Assembly: GCA_003153055.1 (NCBI GenBank)
Contig: PMBV01000245.1
Location: forward strand, 44,925-53,220
Direction: 5' to 3'
Origin: Myxococcales bacterium
GTDB lineage: Bacteria > Myxococcota > Myxococcia > Myxococcales > Myxococcaceae
Length of the DNA stretch: 8,296 nt
Shown piece by piece: positions 1 through 7,644 of this stretch (the first letter of the stretch is position 1; each line of letters begins with the position of its first letter). The notes under the pieces are model-generated. The model did not search any database. It had not been told where the DNA came from and saw nothing but the letters and a program-made list of their open reading frames with translations. Made by a program: the position numbers and the translations under genes.

Positions 1-1236
<1,236 letters not shown>

Positions 1237-1247
1237 GGGTTTTCGTT

Positions 1248-1586
1248 TCAGAGCTCCTCGGGCTCGATGGACAGCTTCAGGGGGAACTCGTGCTCTTTGG
1301 CGAGCTGCTGGGTTCGGCTGACCTTGGTCTCGGCGACCTCGCGGGAATACACTCCCGCCACGCCGACCCCGTTGCGGTGGACGGCCAGCATGATCGCCTG
1401 AGAGTCAGACTCGGACTTGTGGAAGACCGACTGCAGCACCCACACGACGAACTCCATGGTGGTGTAGTTGTCGTTGTGAAAGAGCACCTTGAAGAGGGGC
1501 GGCTTCTTGAGCTGCTCCTTCCTCTTGGTCTCGGTCGCGGTGCCGGTGCCACCTTCGTCGGCTCCGGGGCGGTGGGTGGTGGCCAT
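1248..1586 (-). CDS. clpS: ATP-dependent Clp protease adaptor ClpS
   Basis: Small cytoplasmic adaptor (112 aa) that binds N-degron (destabilising N-terminal residue) substrates and docks on the ClpA N-domain. Residues 1-28 form a flexible charged/Thr-Gly tail. The folded core (about 29-112) shows the family signatures: PPLFKVLFHNDNYTTMEFV (29-47), with N38, D39 and the gatekeeper Met M44; LAVHRNG with H70 (the E. coli His66 position); and VYSREVAETKV (79-89). Where most family members have Asn-Asp-Asp in the binding pocket, this protein has Asn-Asp-Asn (38-40). Length and core match the family. The start is the first ATG of the frame; the sequence upstream has no good Shine-Dalgarno, only GAG touching the ATG, so initiation may be weak. 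The gene is followed directly by clpA. The 132-bp upstream gap holds two palindromes and a G9 run (coding-strand sense). Identification is secure. Confidence 0.96.
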   Translation of the reverse strand: MATTHRPGADEGGTGTATETKRKEQLKKPPLFKVLFHNDNYTTMEFVVWVLQSVFHKSESDSQAIMLAVHRNGVGVAGVYSREVAETKVSRTQQLAKEHEFPLKLSIEPEEL

Positions 1587-1625
1587 CTCGAGCGAAGGGT
1601 AACAGACGGGCTCGATGACGCACCT

Positions 1626-1641
1626 GCTCGAAGGTTCGAGC
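1626..1641. repeat. Perfect inverted repeat upstream of clpS (7-bp arms, 2-bp spacer)
   Basis: GCTCGAA (1626-1632), GG, TTCGAGC (1635-1641). It lies 40 bp upstream of the clpS ATG and could be a dimer-binding operator or, as RNA, a short hairpin. No T-run follows on the minus strand, so it is not a standard intrinsic terminator. Repeats of this size are expected a few times by chance in a window this long, so position is the only reason to note it. Confidence 0.35.
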
Positions 1642-1643
1642 CT

Positions 1644-1652
1644 CCCCCCCCC
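1644..1652. repeat. Nine-base homopolymer (C9 on plus, G9 on the clpS strand)
   Basis: An uninterrupted run of nine C lies 57 bp upstream of the clpS start, between the two palindromes of the terC-clpS gap. Long homopolymers are prone to slippage during replication. Here it is non-coding, so length changes would alter promoter or leader spacing and not a reading frame. It is the only homopolymer of this length I saw in the window. Confidence 0.8.
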
Positions 1653-1669
1653 GATCAGTGGGGAGACGA

Positions 1670-1684
1670 GCTCAGAACCTGAGC
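1670..1684 (-). terminator. Possible hairpin 3' of terC (6-bp arms, 3-nt loop), no U-tract
   Basis: GCTCAG (1670-1675), AAC, CTGAGC (1679-1684) is a perfect inverted repeat that begins 34 nt past the terC stop in the direction of transcription. It could stop or stabilise the terC transcript. No T-run follows, so it lacks the second half of an intrinsic terminator. A chance match is possible. Confidence 0.25.
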
Positions 1685-1718
1685 GCTTGACCCTGGTCTC
1701 GAGCTGTCGGTCGGGTTT

Positions 1719-2705
1719 CTACCCTCCGTTCTGGGGGGCCGTGGTGCTGGGGGCTGACGAGGCAGGCGCTGGCTCCTTCGCTTCGGCGCGCGGGCGCAGG
1801 AGCGAGGCGACGATGGATCCGGTGAGCAAGACCGCGATGACGCCCAGTGACACGCCGACGTGAATGGGCAGCACGTCGGCGAGGAGCATCTTCCCACCCA
1901 CGAAGGCGAGCACCAGGCCGAGGCCGACCTTGAGGTAGTGGAACCGGGTCAGCATGCCCGCCAGCACGAAGTACAGCGAGCGGAGGCCGAGGATGGCGAA
2001 GATGTTCGACGTGAAGACGATGAATGGGTCCGTCGTGACGGCGAAGATGGCAGGAATGGAGTCGACGGCGAAGACGATGTCCGTCGCCTCCACCACCACC
2101 AGCACCATCAGCAGAGGGGTGGCGAACCACTTGCCGTTCTCTACCACGCTGAAGCTCGCTCCTCGGTAGTCCGAGACCGAAGGCACCAGCCGCCGGAACA
2201 GGCGCAACACGAGGTTCTTCTCGGGGTGCACCTCGCCCTGGTTCCCGAGCAGCAGCTTGATGCCGGTGAATACCAAGAAGGCCCCGAAGACGAACATCAC
2301 CCAGTGGAACCGCTCGAGGAGCGCGGCCCCGAGGACGATGAACAGCGCGCGCATCACCAGGGCTCCGAGAATGCCCCAGAACAGCACCCGGTGTTGGAGC
2401 GCCGGAGGCACCGCGAAGTACGAGAACAGCACGAGGATGACAAAGAGGTTGTCGACCGACAGGGCCTTCTCGATGAGGTAGCCGGTCAGGAACTCGAGGC
2501 CTCTCTGGGGCCCGTACAGGGTGGCGACCCCCACGTTGAAGAGCAGGGCGAGGCCGACCCACGCGAGGGTGAACACGAGGGCCTCGCGCACCCGTACCGC
2601 GTGGGCCTTGCGGTGGAACACCAAGAGGTCCAAGGCGAGCAGGGCCACGACGAAGGCGATGAAGCCGGCCCAGGCCCAGGGGGTGCCGATGGTCGTCACT
2701 GCCAC
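1719..2705 (-). CDS. TerC/Alx-family integral membrane metal transporter
   Basis: Inner-membrane protein of 328 aa, about nine hydrophobic helices (roughly 10-30, 42-63, 85-104, 108-129, 135-154, 196-222, 226-249, 258-278, 282-302) and a Pro/Ala-rich tail (304-328). Family signatures are present: LDLLVF (25-30), EKALSVDNLFV (79-89) and EATDIVFAVDSIPA (206-219), whose acidic residues D26, E79, D85, E206, D209 and D215 are membrane-embedded in the family. E. coli Alx (about 320 aa) is linked to Mn2+ export and is induced at alkaline pH; TerC relatives are linked to tellurite resistance and metal loading of secreted enzymes. Length and sequence look more Alx-like, but the substrate cannot be read from sequence. 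The start is GTG at 2705, preceded by GGGAG with 6 nt spacing; a second GTG at 2699 is possible. The frame continues upstream to 3383 without a stop, but that stretch is antisense to nhaR and is not coding. It is divergent from nhaR. Confidence 0.9.
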   Translation of the reverse strand: MAVTTIGTPWAWAGFIAFVVALLALDLLVFHRKAHAVRVREALVFTLAWVGLALLFNVGVATLYGPQRGLEFLTGYLIEKALSVDNLFVILVLFSYFAVPPALQHRVLFWGILGALVMRALFIVLGAALLERFHWVMFVFGAFLVFTGIKLLLGNQGEVHPEKNLVLRLFRRLVPSVSDYRGASFSVVENGKWFATPLLMVLVVVEATDIVFAVDSIPAIFAVTTDPFIVFTSNIFAILGLRSLYFVLAGMLTRFHYLKVGLGLVLAFVGGKMLLADVLPIHVGVSLGVIAVLLTGSIVASLLRPRAEAKEPAPASSAPSTTAPQNGG

Positions 2706-2753
2706 AAGTGTCTCCCGGAGCGCGACGGCCTGAGTTGGTTCATGGTCAAGACA

Positions 2754-2782
2754 GTGGTAGGGCTCGATTGATAGTTCGGCAA
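2754..2782 (-). promoter_or_regulatory. Candidate sigma70-type promoter for terC
   Basis: On the minus strand TTGCCG (2782-2777) and TACCAC (2759-2754) are separated by 17 nt and lie about 50 nt upstream of the terC GTG. The -35 matches 4 of 6 consensus bases and the -10 only 3 of 6. The -35 overlaps the right arm of the T-N11-A dyad, the arrangement expected if the LysR protein controls it. The support is weak. Confidence 0.25.
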
Positions 2783-2784
2783 TC
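2766..2784. promoter_or_regulatory. Candidate LysR-type operator (T-N11-A dyad) between terC and nhaR
   Basis: GATTG (2766-2770), nine bases, CAATC (2780-2784): a perfect 5-bp-arm dyad that fits the T-N11-A box typical of LysR-family binding sites. It is 61 bp from the terC GTG and 50 bp from the nhaR GTG, midway in the divergent intergenic region, the usual place for autoregulation plus control of the divergent target. Arms this short occur by chance, so the location carries most of the weight. Confidence 0.45.
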
Positions 2785-2796
2785 AGGAAATACCCG
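2768..2796 (+). promoter_or_regulatory. Candidate sigma70-type promoter for nhaR
   Basis: TTGATA (2768-2773) and TACCCG (2791-2796) are separated by 17 nt, about 38 nt upstream of the nhaR GTG at 2835. The -35 matches 5 of 6 bases (TTGACA) but the -10 is poor. It overlaps the T-N11-A dyad, consistent with negative autoregulation, a common LysR habit. Confidence 0.25.
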
Positions 2797-2834
2797 GTCG
2801 ACACTTCGTGTTTTCCGCAGTACTCGGTGAAGCC

Positions 2835-3734
2835 GTGGAATGGCTCAACTATCACCACCTGCTCTACTTCTACCTGGTGGCCAGGGAGGGCGGGTTGCTG
2901 CCGGCCAGCGAGAAGCTCAGGCTCGCCCAGTCGACGGTGAGCGGGCAGATTCGCGCGCTGGAGGAGGCGCTGGGTGAGAAGCTCTTCGTGCGCAGCGGGC
3001 GCCGGCTGGTGATGACCGAGATCGGCCGCCACGTGTTTCGCTACGCCGAGGAGATCTTCTCGTTGGGCCAGGAGCTGCAAGACTCGCTGAAGGGGCGGCC
3101 GGGTGGGCGGCCCATCGCGCTCAATGTAGGGGTGGCCGATGCGGTGCCGAAGCTGGTGGCCCAGCGTATCCTCGAGCCGGCCCTGCGGCTGCCCGAGGCG
3201 GTGCGGCTGGTGTGCCGGGAGGGCAAGCCCGAGCGCCTGCTCGCCGAGCTGGCGGTCTACGGCCTCGACGTCATCCTGTCTGACGCGCCGATTCCTCCCT
3301 CGGTGCGGATCCGTGCGTTCAGCCACGTCCTGGGCGAGTGCGGCATCGTCTTCTTCGGGGTGGCCGCGCTGGCGGAGGCGCACCGGCGCCAGTTCCCCCG
3401 GTCTCTCGACGGCGCGCCGATGTTGCTCCCCACCGAGAACACTGCGCTGCGCCGCTCCCTCGACCAGTGGTTCGCCAAAGAGGGCGTGCGGCCCCGCGTG
3501 GTGGGTGAGTTCGACGACAGCGCGCTACTCAAGGTCTTCGGTCAGTCAGGGGCGGGCATCTTCCCCGCCCACTCGGTCATCGCCGAAGAGGTCCGGCGCC
3601 AGCACCAGGTGCAGCCCATCGGGCGCACCGACGAGGTGAGGGAACGCTTCTATGCCATCTCGGTCGAGCGACGCCTCAAGCACCCGGCGGTGGTGGCGCT
3701 CACCGCCGAGGCTCGGGCAAAGCTGTTTGGTTAG
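2835..3734 (+). CDS. nhaR: LysR-family transcriptional regulator, NhaR type
   Basis: DNA-binding regulator of 299 aa. The N-terminal winged helix-turn-helix (about 5-63) begins NYHHLLYFYLVAREGG and contains STVSGQIRALEEALGEKLF, as in NhaR. The effector domain carries segments I recall as characteristic of NhaR: NVGVADAVPKLV, LDVILSDAPI, LGECGIVFF, GEFDDSALLKVFG and ERRLKHPAV. E. coli NhaR (about 301 aa) activates the Na+/H+ antiporter gene nhaA in response to Na+/Li+, and also other stress and biofilm genes. No antiporter gene is seen here; the divergent neighbour is a TerC/Alx-type transporter. I chose GTG 2835 because homologues begin just before the NYHHL segment and GGTGA lies 4 nt upstream; GTG 2808 in the same frame would add nine residues but has no good ribosome site. 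Its stop is 9 bp from the convergent hemerythrin stop. The family is certain; the NhaR subtype is likely; the inducer is unknown. Confidence 0.88.
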   Translation: MEWLNYHHLLYFYLVAREGGLLPASEKLRLAQSTVSGQIRALEEALGEKLFVRSGRRLVMTEIGRHVFRYAEEIFSLGQELQDSLKGRPGGRPIALNVGVADAVPKLVAQRILEPALRLPEAVRLVCREGKPERLLAELAVYGLDVILSDAPIPPSVRIRAFSHVLGECGIVFFGVAALAEAHRRQFPRSLDGAPMLLPTENTALRRSLDQWFAKEGVRPRVVGEFDDSALLKVFGQSGAGIFPAHSVIAEEVRRQHQVQPIGRTDEVRERFYAISVERRLKHPAVVALTAEARAKLFG

Positions 3735-3743
3735 ACTGGAGCG

Positions 3744-4151
3744 TCAGCTCATGCCCTTGGAGTTGAACAAGGGCCCGTAGGTGCGGTCGATCTGCGGGAT
3801 GTGCTGGGTCAGCCAATCGCGCACGAAGGCCGTCGTCTCTTGGGTGATTTCCGTCTGCCCTGCGCGGAACTTCGCCTGCAAATCGAGACACGTCTTCACC
3901 AGCTTGTCGTGCTCGGCCTTGTGCGTCTCCTTCGCCTGGTAGCCGTGCTTCGACATGCTGTTTTCTTCCGAGGCGAAGTGCTTGGCGACGATGTCGACGA
4001 GTTGGTCGAACTGCGCGCCGACGGCCTTGCGGTCGCCCTTCGCCGCGACCTCGTGGAGCGCGTTCAAGCTGCCGAAGATCGCCTTGTGCTCCTCGTCGTG
4101 CACGCCCACGTTGGTTCCGAACTGCTCCTTCGTCCAGGTGATCAGTGACAT
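3744..4151 (-). CDS. Bacteriohemerythrin (single-domain O2-binding di-iron protein)
   Basis: Soluble 135-aa four-helix-bundle protein that binds O2 at a non-heme di-iron site. All seven expected iron ligands are present, and their numbers coincide with those I recall for Methylococcus bacteriohemerythrin: H22 (VHDEEH), H58 and E62 (KHFASEE), H77 and H81 (THKAEH), H117 and D122 (QHIPQID). The protein starts MSLITWTKEQFGTNV, typical of the family, and has no signal peptide, membrane helix or fused sensor domain. Proposed roles in the family include O2 delivery, storage or sensing; none can be chosen here. The start ATG at 4151 has AGAGGA 6 nt upstream. An in-frame extension to 4304 exists but lacks family sequence and a ribosome site. 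It converges on nhaR with a 9-bp gap. The upstream gap of 257 bp suggests its own promoter. The next gene upstream on the same strand is a molybdo-oxidoreductase. Confidence 0.95.
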   Translation of the reverse strand: MSLITWTKEQFGTNVGVHDEEHKAIFGSLNALHEVAAKGDRKAVGAQFDQLVDIVAKHFASEENSMSKHGYQAKETHKAEHDKLVKTCLDLQAKFRAGQTEITQETTAFVRDWLTQHIPQIDRTYGPLFNSKGMS

Positions 4152-4408
4152 GCGACTTCCTCTTGCTTTCGGGGAAAAGAAAGACAACTCGGGGAACGAC
4201 ACACATCTGCTTCGGGGTGCTGCAATGCGTTGACTGACAAAGCGGGGGAGGGCGCGATGGCTTGTCTGAGGAGAGCCTCGTGCGCGGCTCATCAGCCGAC
4301 GCATACTCTCAATTTCGAGTCATTTCGCAATCAGAAAGACACGACGAGGCCACCGGGTCGAGGTAAGGGGAATCCCGACCGTCGGCAAAAAACACACACA
4401 TCGTATGC
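4152..4408. other. Intergenic region, hemerythrin leader / molybdo-oxidoreductase 3' flank
   Basis: No convincing gene lies in these 257 bp; the small open frames have no recognisable product. A relatively AT-rich patch at about 4300-4345 is the likeliest place for the hemerythrin promoter (TTGCGA at 4330-4325 on the minus strand), but no good -10 box follows at 16-18 nt. Small dyads are CGGCT-catc-AGCCG (4285-4298) and CCGAC-c-GTCGG next to an A6 run near 4376-4392. For the upstream minus-strand gene the T-run precedes the hairpin, so this is not an intrinsic terminator for it. Confidence 0.4.
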
Positions 4409-6436
4409 CTAGGTGCTCAAGGCGCTCGTCGTGTGGCCGGCGGTGCGCACGTCCACGCGGTTGTCGTAGAAGGTGCTCCCCGCGCCCGAGTCCGTCAGCC
4501 GCTGCGACGTGAGCGCGTTGACGGTGCGAGCCCCTGCCGAAGGTGCCAGCCAGTGCACACCTTCGACCACCGCCACGCCGGGCGGAACGGTGGCGGTCAC
4601 CCGCAAGAGAAACGTCACCTCGCCCAGGTCGTTCCAGGCGATGACGTGCTGCCCGTCGGTGAGCCCGCGCTGCCGAGCGTCGGCCGGGGAGAGGTCGATG
4701 GTCTGGGGCCCGAGCTTGTGGCTGAGGTCTTCGCGCTCAGCGAAGGACGAGTTGAGGCGGTGGAGTGATGGGGCGGTCTGGAGCTGGAGCGGGAGCGAGT
4801 CAGCGTCGGCGTGTGACTTCCGGTGCCGGGGGAGCGGATCCGCGAGCGCGTCGTTTCTGATGGTGATCTTCCCCGAGGGGGTGAGCCAGCCGTGGCGCGG
4901 GGGCGACAACTTCACTGGCCGCCCAGCGTCGAGGGCCGCGCGATCGATCCCCTCGAGCCAGGGCGATGGAGTCTTGAGGAACGCCTCGATGTGTTGATCG
5001 ACCGTCGTGGTGAACACCTCGTCGGTGTAGCCCATGGCCTTGGCCAGGCACTGAATCGTCTCCCAGTTCGAGCGCGCCTGGCCCACCGGGGGAATGGCGG
5101 GCCTGACCCGCTGAACGAAGAAGTGCCCGTAGCTGCGGTACAGGTCCTGGGTCTCGAGCATGGTGGGGGCGGGGAGCACCACGTCGGCGAAGCGCGCCGT
5201 GTCGGTGAGGAACCGCTCATGGACGACGGTGAAGAGGTCGTCGCGCTGGAGGCCCTGGAGCACGGCGTTCTGGTCAGGGCACACCACCGCCGGGTTGCAG
5301 TGTGACACGTAGATCGACATCACCCTGGGGGCGTCGAGCTCGGTGAGCGCGTGGCCCAGGCGGTTCAGGTTCACCAGGCGGCACGGCCCGGGCATCAGGT
5401 CGGGCCGGGTCAGGCTGCTCACGTCGAAGGCAGCCCCGGTGCCGGTGCCAGACAAGAGCCCGCCCCCGCGCTTGCCCCAGGCCCCGACGGCCGCTGGGAG
5501 GCAGCACAGTGCGCGCATGGTGGTGGCGCCGTTCCCGTAGCGTGACAGCCCGCCGCCGAGGCGAATGAAGGGCGCCCGGGCCCGGCCGTAGGCGAGCGCG
5601 AGCTCCTCGACCTCGAGGGCGGTGAGGCCGGTGAGCGCCGCGACGCGGGCCGGCGTGTACTCGGGCAGCACCTCGAGCTCGAGCTCGTTCCACCCCACCG
5701 TGTGGTCGGCCAGGAACCGGCGATCGACGAGCCCCTCGCGAGCCAGCACATGCATCATGCCCAGTGCCAACGCGCCGTCGGACCCCGGCCGCACCAGGAA
5801 GACGCGATCGACCAGGGCTGCCGTGGGCTGGCGATAGGTGTCGATGAGGAAGGCCCGGCCCTGGGCCCTCCGGGAGGTTTTCACGTGCGTCAGAAAGTGG
5901 AGGTTGGTGGCCAGGGCGTTGCAACCCCAGAGGATGACGAGGTCGCTGTTCGCCGCGTCTTCCGGCTCGGGCCCGGGGGTGTCTCCCATCACCTGCTTCC
6001 AGCCGGCGTCCTGCGCCGGGGTGCAGATGGTGCGATCGAGCAAGGACGCGCCCATTCGGTGGAACAGCGGGTGCTGGGCGTTGCGGTGCACCAGGCCCAT
6101 GGTGCCCGCGTAGGTGACGGGGAGCACGCACTGGGGCCCGTGGTCGGCGATGAGCGCTTTCCACCGGGCGGCGATGAGGGTGGCGGCCTCGTCCCAGCTC
6201 GCCTGGCGGAACTGGCCCTCGCCCTTTCTCCCGGTCCTCACCAGAGGTGTGAGGAGCCGCCCCGAGGCGTGCACCGTCTTCTCGTAGCCGTTGACCTTGG
6301 GGCACAGGGCGCCGTGGGTGAAGTCGTGCTCCGGGTCGCCGCGAACCGAGACGACGCGCCCGTCATGGCTCTCGACGAGGAGGCCGCAGGCATCGGGGCA
6401 GTCATAGGGGCAGGTCGAGCGGGTGGTTTGGGGCAT
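4409..6436 (-). CDS. Molybdopterin-dependent oxidoreductase, DMSO-reductase family, [4Fe-4S]-containing
   Basis: Soluble 675-aa molybdo-enzyme catalytic protein. The N-terminal [4Fe-4S] motif is C9-x3-C13-x3-C17-x27-C45 (CPYDCPDACG ... LCPK). The bis-MGD-binding core includes DLVILWGCNALATN (165-178), IRLGGGLSRYGNG (291-303) and SIYVSHCNPAVVCPDQN (374-390). The C-terminal dinucleotide-binding domain spans about 555-665, ending in NALTSQRLTDSGAGSTFYDN (640-659). C138 in RTICTPAQDAGW is the best candidate Mo/W ligand by position, by analogy with Cys/SeCys in formate-dehydrogenase-like members. There is no twin-arginine signal, so it is probably cytoplasmic, and no iron-sulfur or membrane-anchor subunit gene adjoins it. 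It resembles the uncharacterised MopB_1-type group; substrate unknown. The chosen start, ATG 6436, puts the protein at MPQTTRSTCPYDC; GTG 6454 in frame would add six residues. Neither has a strong ribosome site. It lies 110 bp downstream of the kinase-like gene on the same strand. Confidence 0.92.
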   Translation of the reverse strand: MPQTTRSTCPYDCPDACGLLVESHDGRVVSVRGDPEHDFTHGALCPKVNGYEKTVHASGRLLTPLVRTGRKGEGQFRQASWDEAATLIAARWKALIADHGPQCVLPVTYAGTMGLVHRNAQHPLFHRMGASLLDRTICTPAQDAGWKQVMGDTPGPEPEDAANSDLVILWGCNALATNLHFLTHVKTSRRAQGRAFLIDTYRQPTAALVDRVFLVRPGSDGALALGMMHVLAREGLVDRRFLADHTVGWNELELEVLPEYTPARVAALTGLTALEVEELALAYGRARAPFIRLGGGLSRYGNGATTMRALCCLPAAVGAWGKRGGGLLSGTGTGAAFDVSSLTRPDLMPGPCRLVNLNRLGHALTELDAPRVMSIYVSHCNPAVVCPDQNAVLQGLQRDDLFTVVHERFLTDTARFADVVLPAPTMLETQDLYRSYGHFFVQRVRPAIPPVGQARSNWETIQCLAKAMGYTDEVFTTTVDQHIEAFLKTPSPWLEGIDRAALDAGRPVKLSPPRHGWLTPSGKITIRNDALADPLPRHRKSHADADSLPLQLQTAPSLHRLNSSFAEREDLSHKLGPQTIDLSPADARQRGLTDGQHVIAWNDLGEVTFLLRVTATVPPGVAVVEGVHWLAPSAGARTVNALTSQRLTDSGAGSTFYDNRVDVRTAGHTTSALST

Positions 6437-6520
6437 GGGGTGCGGAGCCTGCACGAGGCGCCGCCGGGACGCTATCGGCTGAGCGGCCGGTGCTCAACAG
6501 AAGGAGCCCGAGACCTCACC

Positions 6521-6535
6521 GGCCCACCTTGGGCC
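6521..6535 (-). terminator. Possible hairpin 3' of the kinase-like gene (6-bp arms, 3-nt loop), no U-tract
   Basis: GGCCCA (6521-6526), CCT, TGGGCC (6530-6535) forms a perfect GC-rich stem-loop starting 11 nt after the kinase-like gene's stop, before the molybdo-oxidoreductase. The position suits a partial terminator or transcript-end stabiliser, but no T-run follows. Stems of this size arise by chance in high-GC DNA. Confidence 0.3.
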
Positions 6536-6546
6536 ATCTGGCAGCC

Positions 6547-7638
6547 TCACGCGTCGATGACGCGATGGGGCAGGTGGCCCGTGGGCGGCACCACCTCGAG
6601 CAGTTGATCCTCGAAGACCTCGAGCCCTCCGTTCCGCCAGACCTCGGGAAGCCATGTGGGCACCTGAGACATGGCGCGGAGGTGCCGCTGCACCCGGGGA
6701 AAGTCGACCGCCAACGCGACGGCGCACGCATCTGCCATCGAAGCAGGCGGGACGCCCGCTGCCGCGGCCAGGGCCTCGCCGAGCGCCCGGAGACTCGGCC
6801 AGCGCCGGTGCGGTTCTTGGTGGAGCGCTCGCACGAGCACCGTGCCCACCTCAGGAGGGCACTGGGGGTGGGCCGCGGCGCTCCAGAAGAACGCGCCTCG
6901 ACTGATGGCTCGGGCGGTCTCGAACTGGGAGCCGCGAAGGAAGGGCGCGGTCGTGGTGAGGAGCTCGGCCAGCACCGTGGCGATGGAGAAGACGCGGGAC
7001 GCATACGTGAGCGGGAGGCCCATCGCCTGCTCAGGCGATATGTATGGAATGATATTCGCCAGGCTTCCCACCCGCGGAGTGGGGGGCAGCAGCCGGTCGA
7101 GATGCATGCCTGCGAAGACGAGATGAGGATCAGGGAACACCACCAGCCGGCGCTTCACGTCGACGCCCAGCGACTGGAGCCCCCCGCCCGCGGCCGGGCC
7201 GAAGGACGTGTCGGGAGCCCTGGTCAGGGCGTCGGCGAACGCGAGCCACACCGGCAGCGGCAGCACCCGGCCCGCCTTTACGAGGCTCAGGACGAGCTCC
7301 TTGACCGAGAGGCCGATGAACTGCTCCGCCACCAGCGTCACCGAGACGGGCGTCCGCGTCACCTGGAGGACGCGGCGGAACGGGGGACCCAGCGCGGCGA
7401 GGTGGCGCGCCTCCGCCTCGAGGCTGTCGAGCAGCGTGGTGCGCGGCGCCAAGGATTCGTGGGTGGCCTCCGTCACCAGCGGGAGATCCACGCCCGGCCT
7501 GGGTGGCGCCGACGTCACCTCGCTCCACGCTCCGCGGGCCAGTGTCGCCATGGGCCGCAGTGTGGATCGCCCGGTGCGAGCCGTCGACCCCGGCCCGTTG
7601 CGTCTCGGGGCTGGATCGCTCGAAAGCATCGAGATCAC
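6547..7638 (-). CDS. Ser/Thr protein kinase-fold protein, probable pseudokinase
   Basis: A 363-aa protein whose middle and C-terminal parts follow the bacterial Ser/Thr kinase pattern. Seen in order: an alpha-C-like helix (LLDSLEAEARHLAAL, 69-83); hinge and alpha-D (VAEQFIGLSVKELVLSLVKAG, 103-123); an activation-segment end YISPEQAMG (199-207); alpha-F FSIATVLAELLT (217-228) and PF (232-233); and the C-lobe VLVRALHQEPHRRWPSLRAL (268-287), with R279 placed to pair with E203. Missing: a glycine-rich loop, the VAIK lysine (LPLVTEA near 52-58), any HRD and any DFG (the corresponding stretch is about 158-175, reading VFPDPHL). The invariant Asp of the alpha-F motif SDxFS is Arg (R215). It is therefore likely catalytically inactive, acting as a scaffold or regulator; an active atypical kinase is less likely. 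No membrane helix is seen. The start is GTG 7638, preceded by AGGAGG at 6 nt. It is divergent from the GH2 lipoprotein and lies upstream of the molybdo-oxidoreductase. Confidence 0.82.
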   Translation of the reverse strand: MISMLSSDPAPRRNGPGSTARTGRSTLRPMATLARGAWSEVTSAPPRPGVDLPLVTEATHESLAPRTTLLDSLEAEARHLAALGPPFRRVLQVTRTPVSVTLVAEQFIGLSVKELVLSLVKAGRVLPLPVWLAFADALTRAPDTSFGPAAGGGLQSLGVDVKRRLVVFPDPHLVFAGMHLDRLLPPTPRVGSLANIIPYISPEQAMGLPLTYASRVFSIATVLAELLTTTAPFLRGSQFETARAISRGAFFWSAAAHPQCPPEVGTVLVRALHQEPHRRWPSLRALGEALAAAAGVPPASMADACAVALAVDFPRVQRHLRAMSQVPTWLPEVWRNGGLEVFEDQLLEVVPPTGHLPHRVIDA

Positions 7639-7644
7639 CGCCAA

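Noticed and set aside
1860..2771. 303-codon open frame on the plus strand
   Set aside because: It is the antisense of the TerC-family gene. The product is a His/Glu/Arg-rich sequence produced by complementing hydrophobic codons.
2706..2834. yybP-ykoY (manganese/pH) riboswitch ahead of the Alx-like gene
   Set aside because: E. coli alx has one, so I looked for it. The leader is short and I could not find the conserved loops, so I do not call it. A covariance-model search would settle the point.
2808..2834. Earlier GTG start for nhaR (308 aa)
   Set aside because: No ribosome site precedes it, and the nine extra residues do not resemble the start of NhaR proteins. GTG 2835 fits family length and start.
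2706..3383. N-terminal extension of the TerC-family frame to a 554-aa protein
   Set aside because: The added part is antisense to nhaR and has no transporter sequence. GTG 2705 has a good ribosome site and begins just before the first membrane helix.
4376..4392. Hairpin plus A6 run as intrinsic terminator of the molybdo-oxidoreductase
   Set aside because: On the minus strand the T-run comes before the stem and not after it. On the plus strand the stem is followed by A, not T. The stem is only 5 bp with a 1-nt loop.
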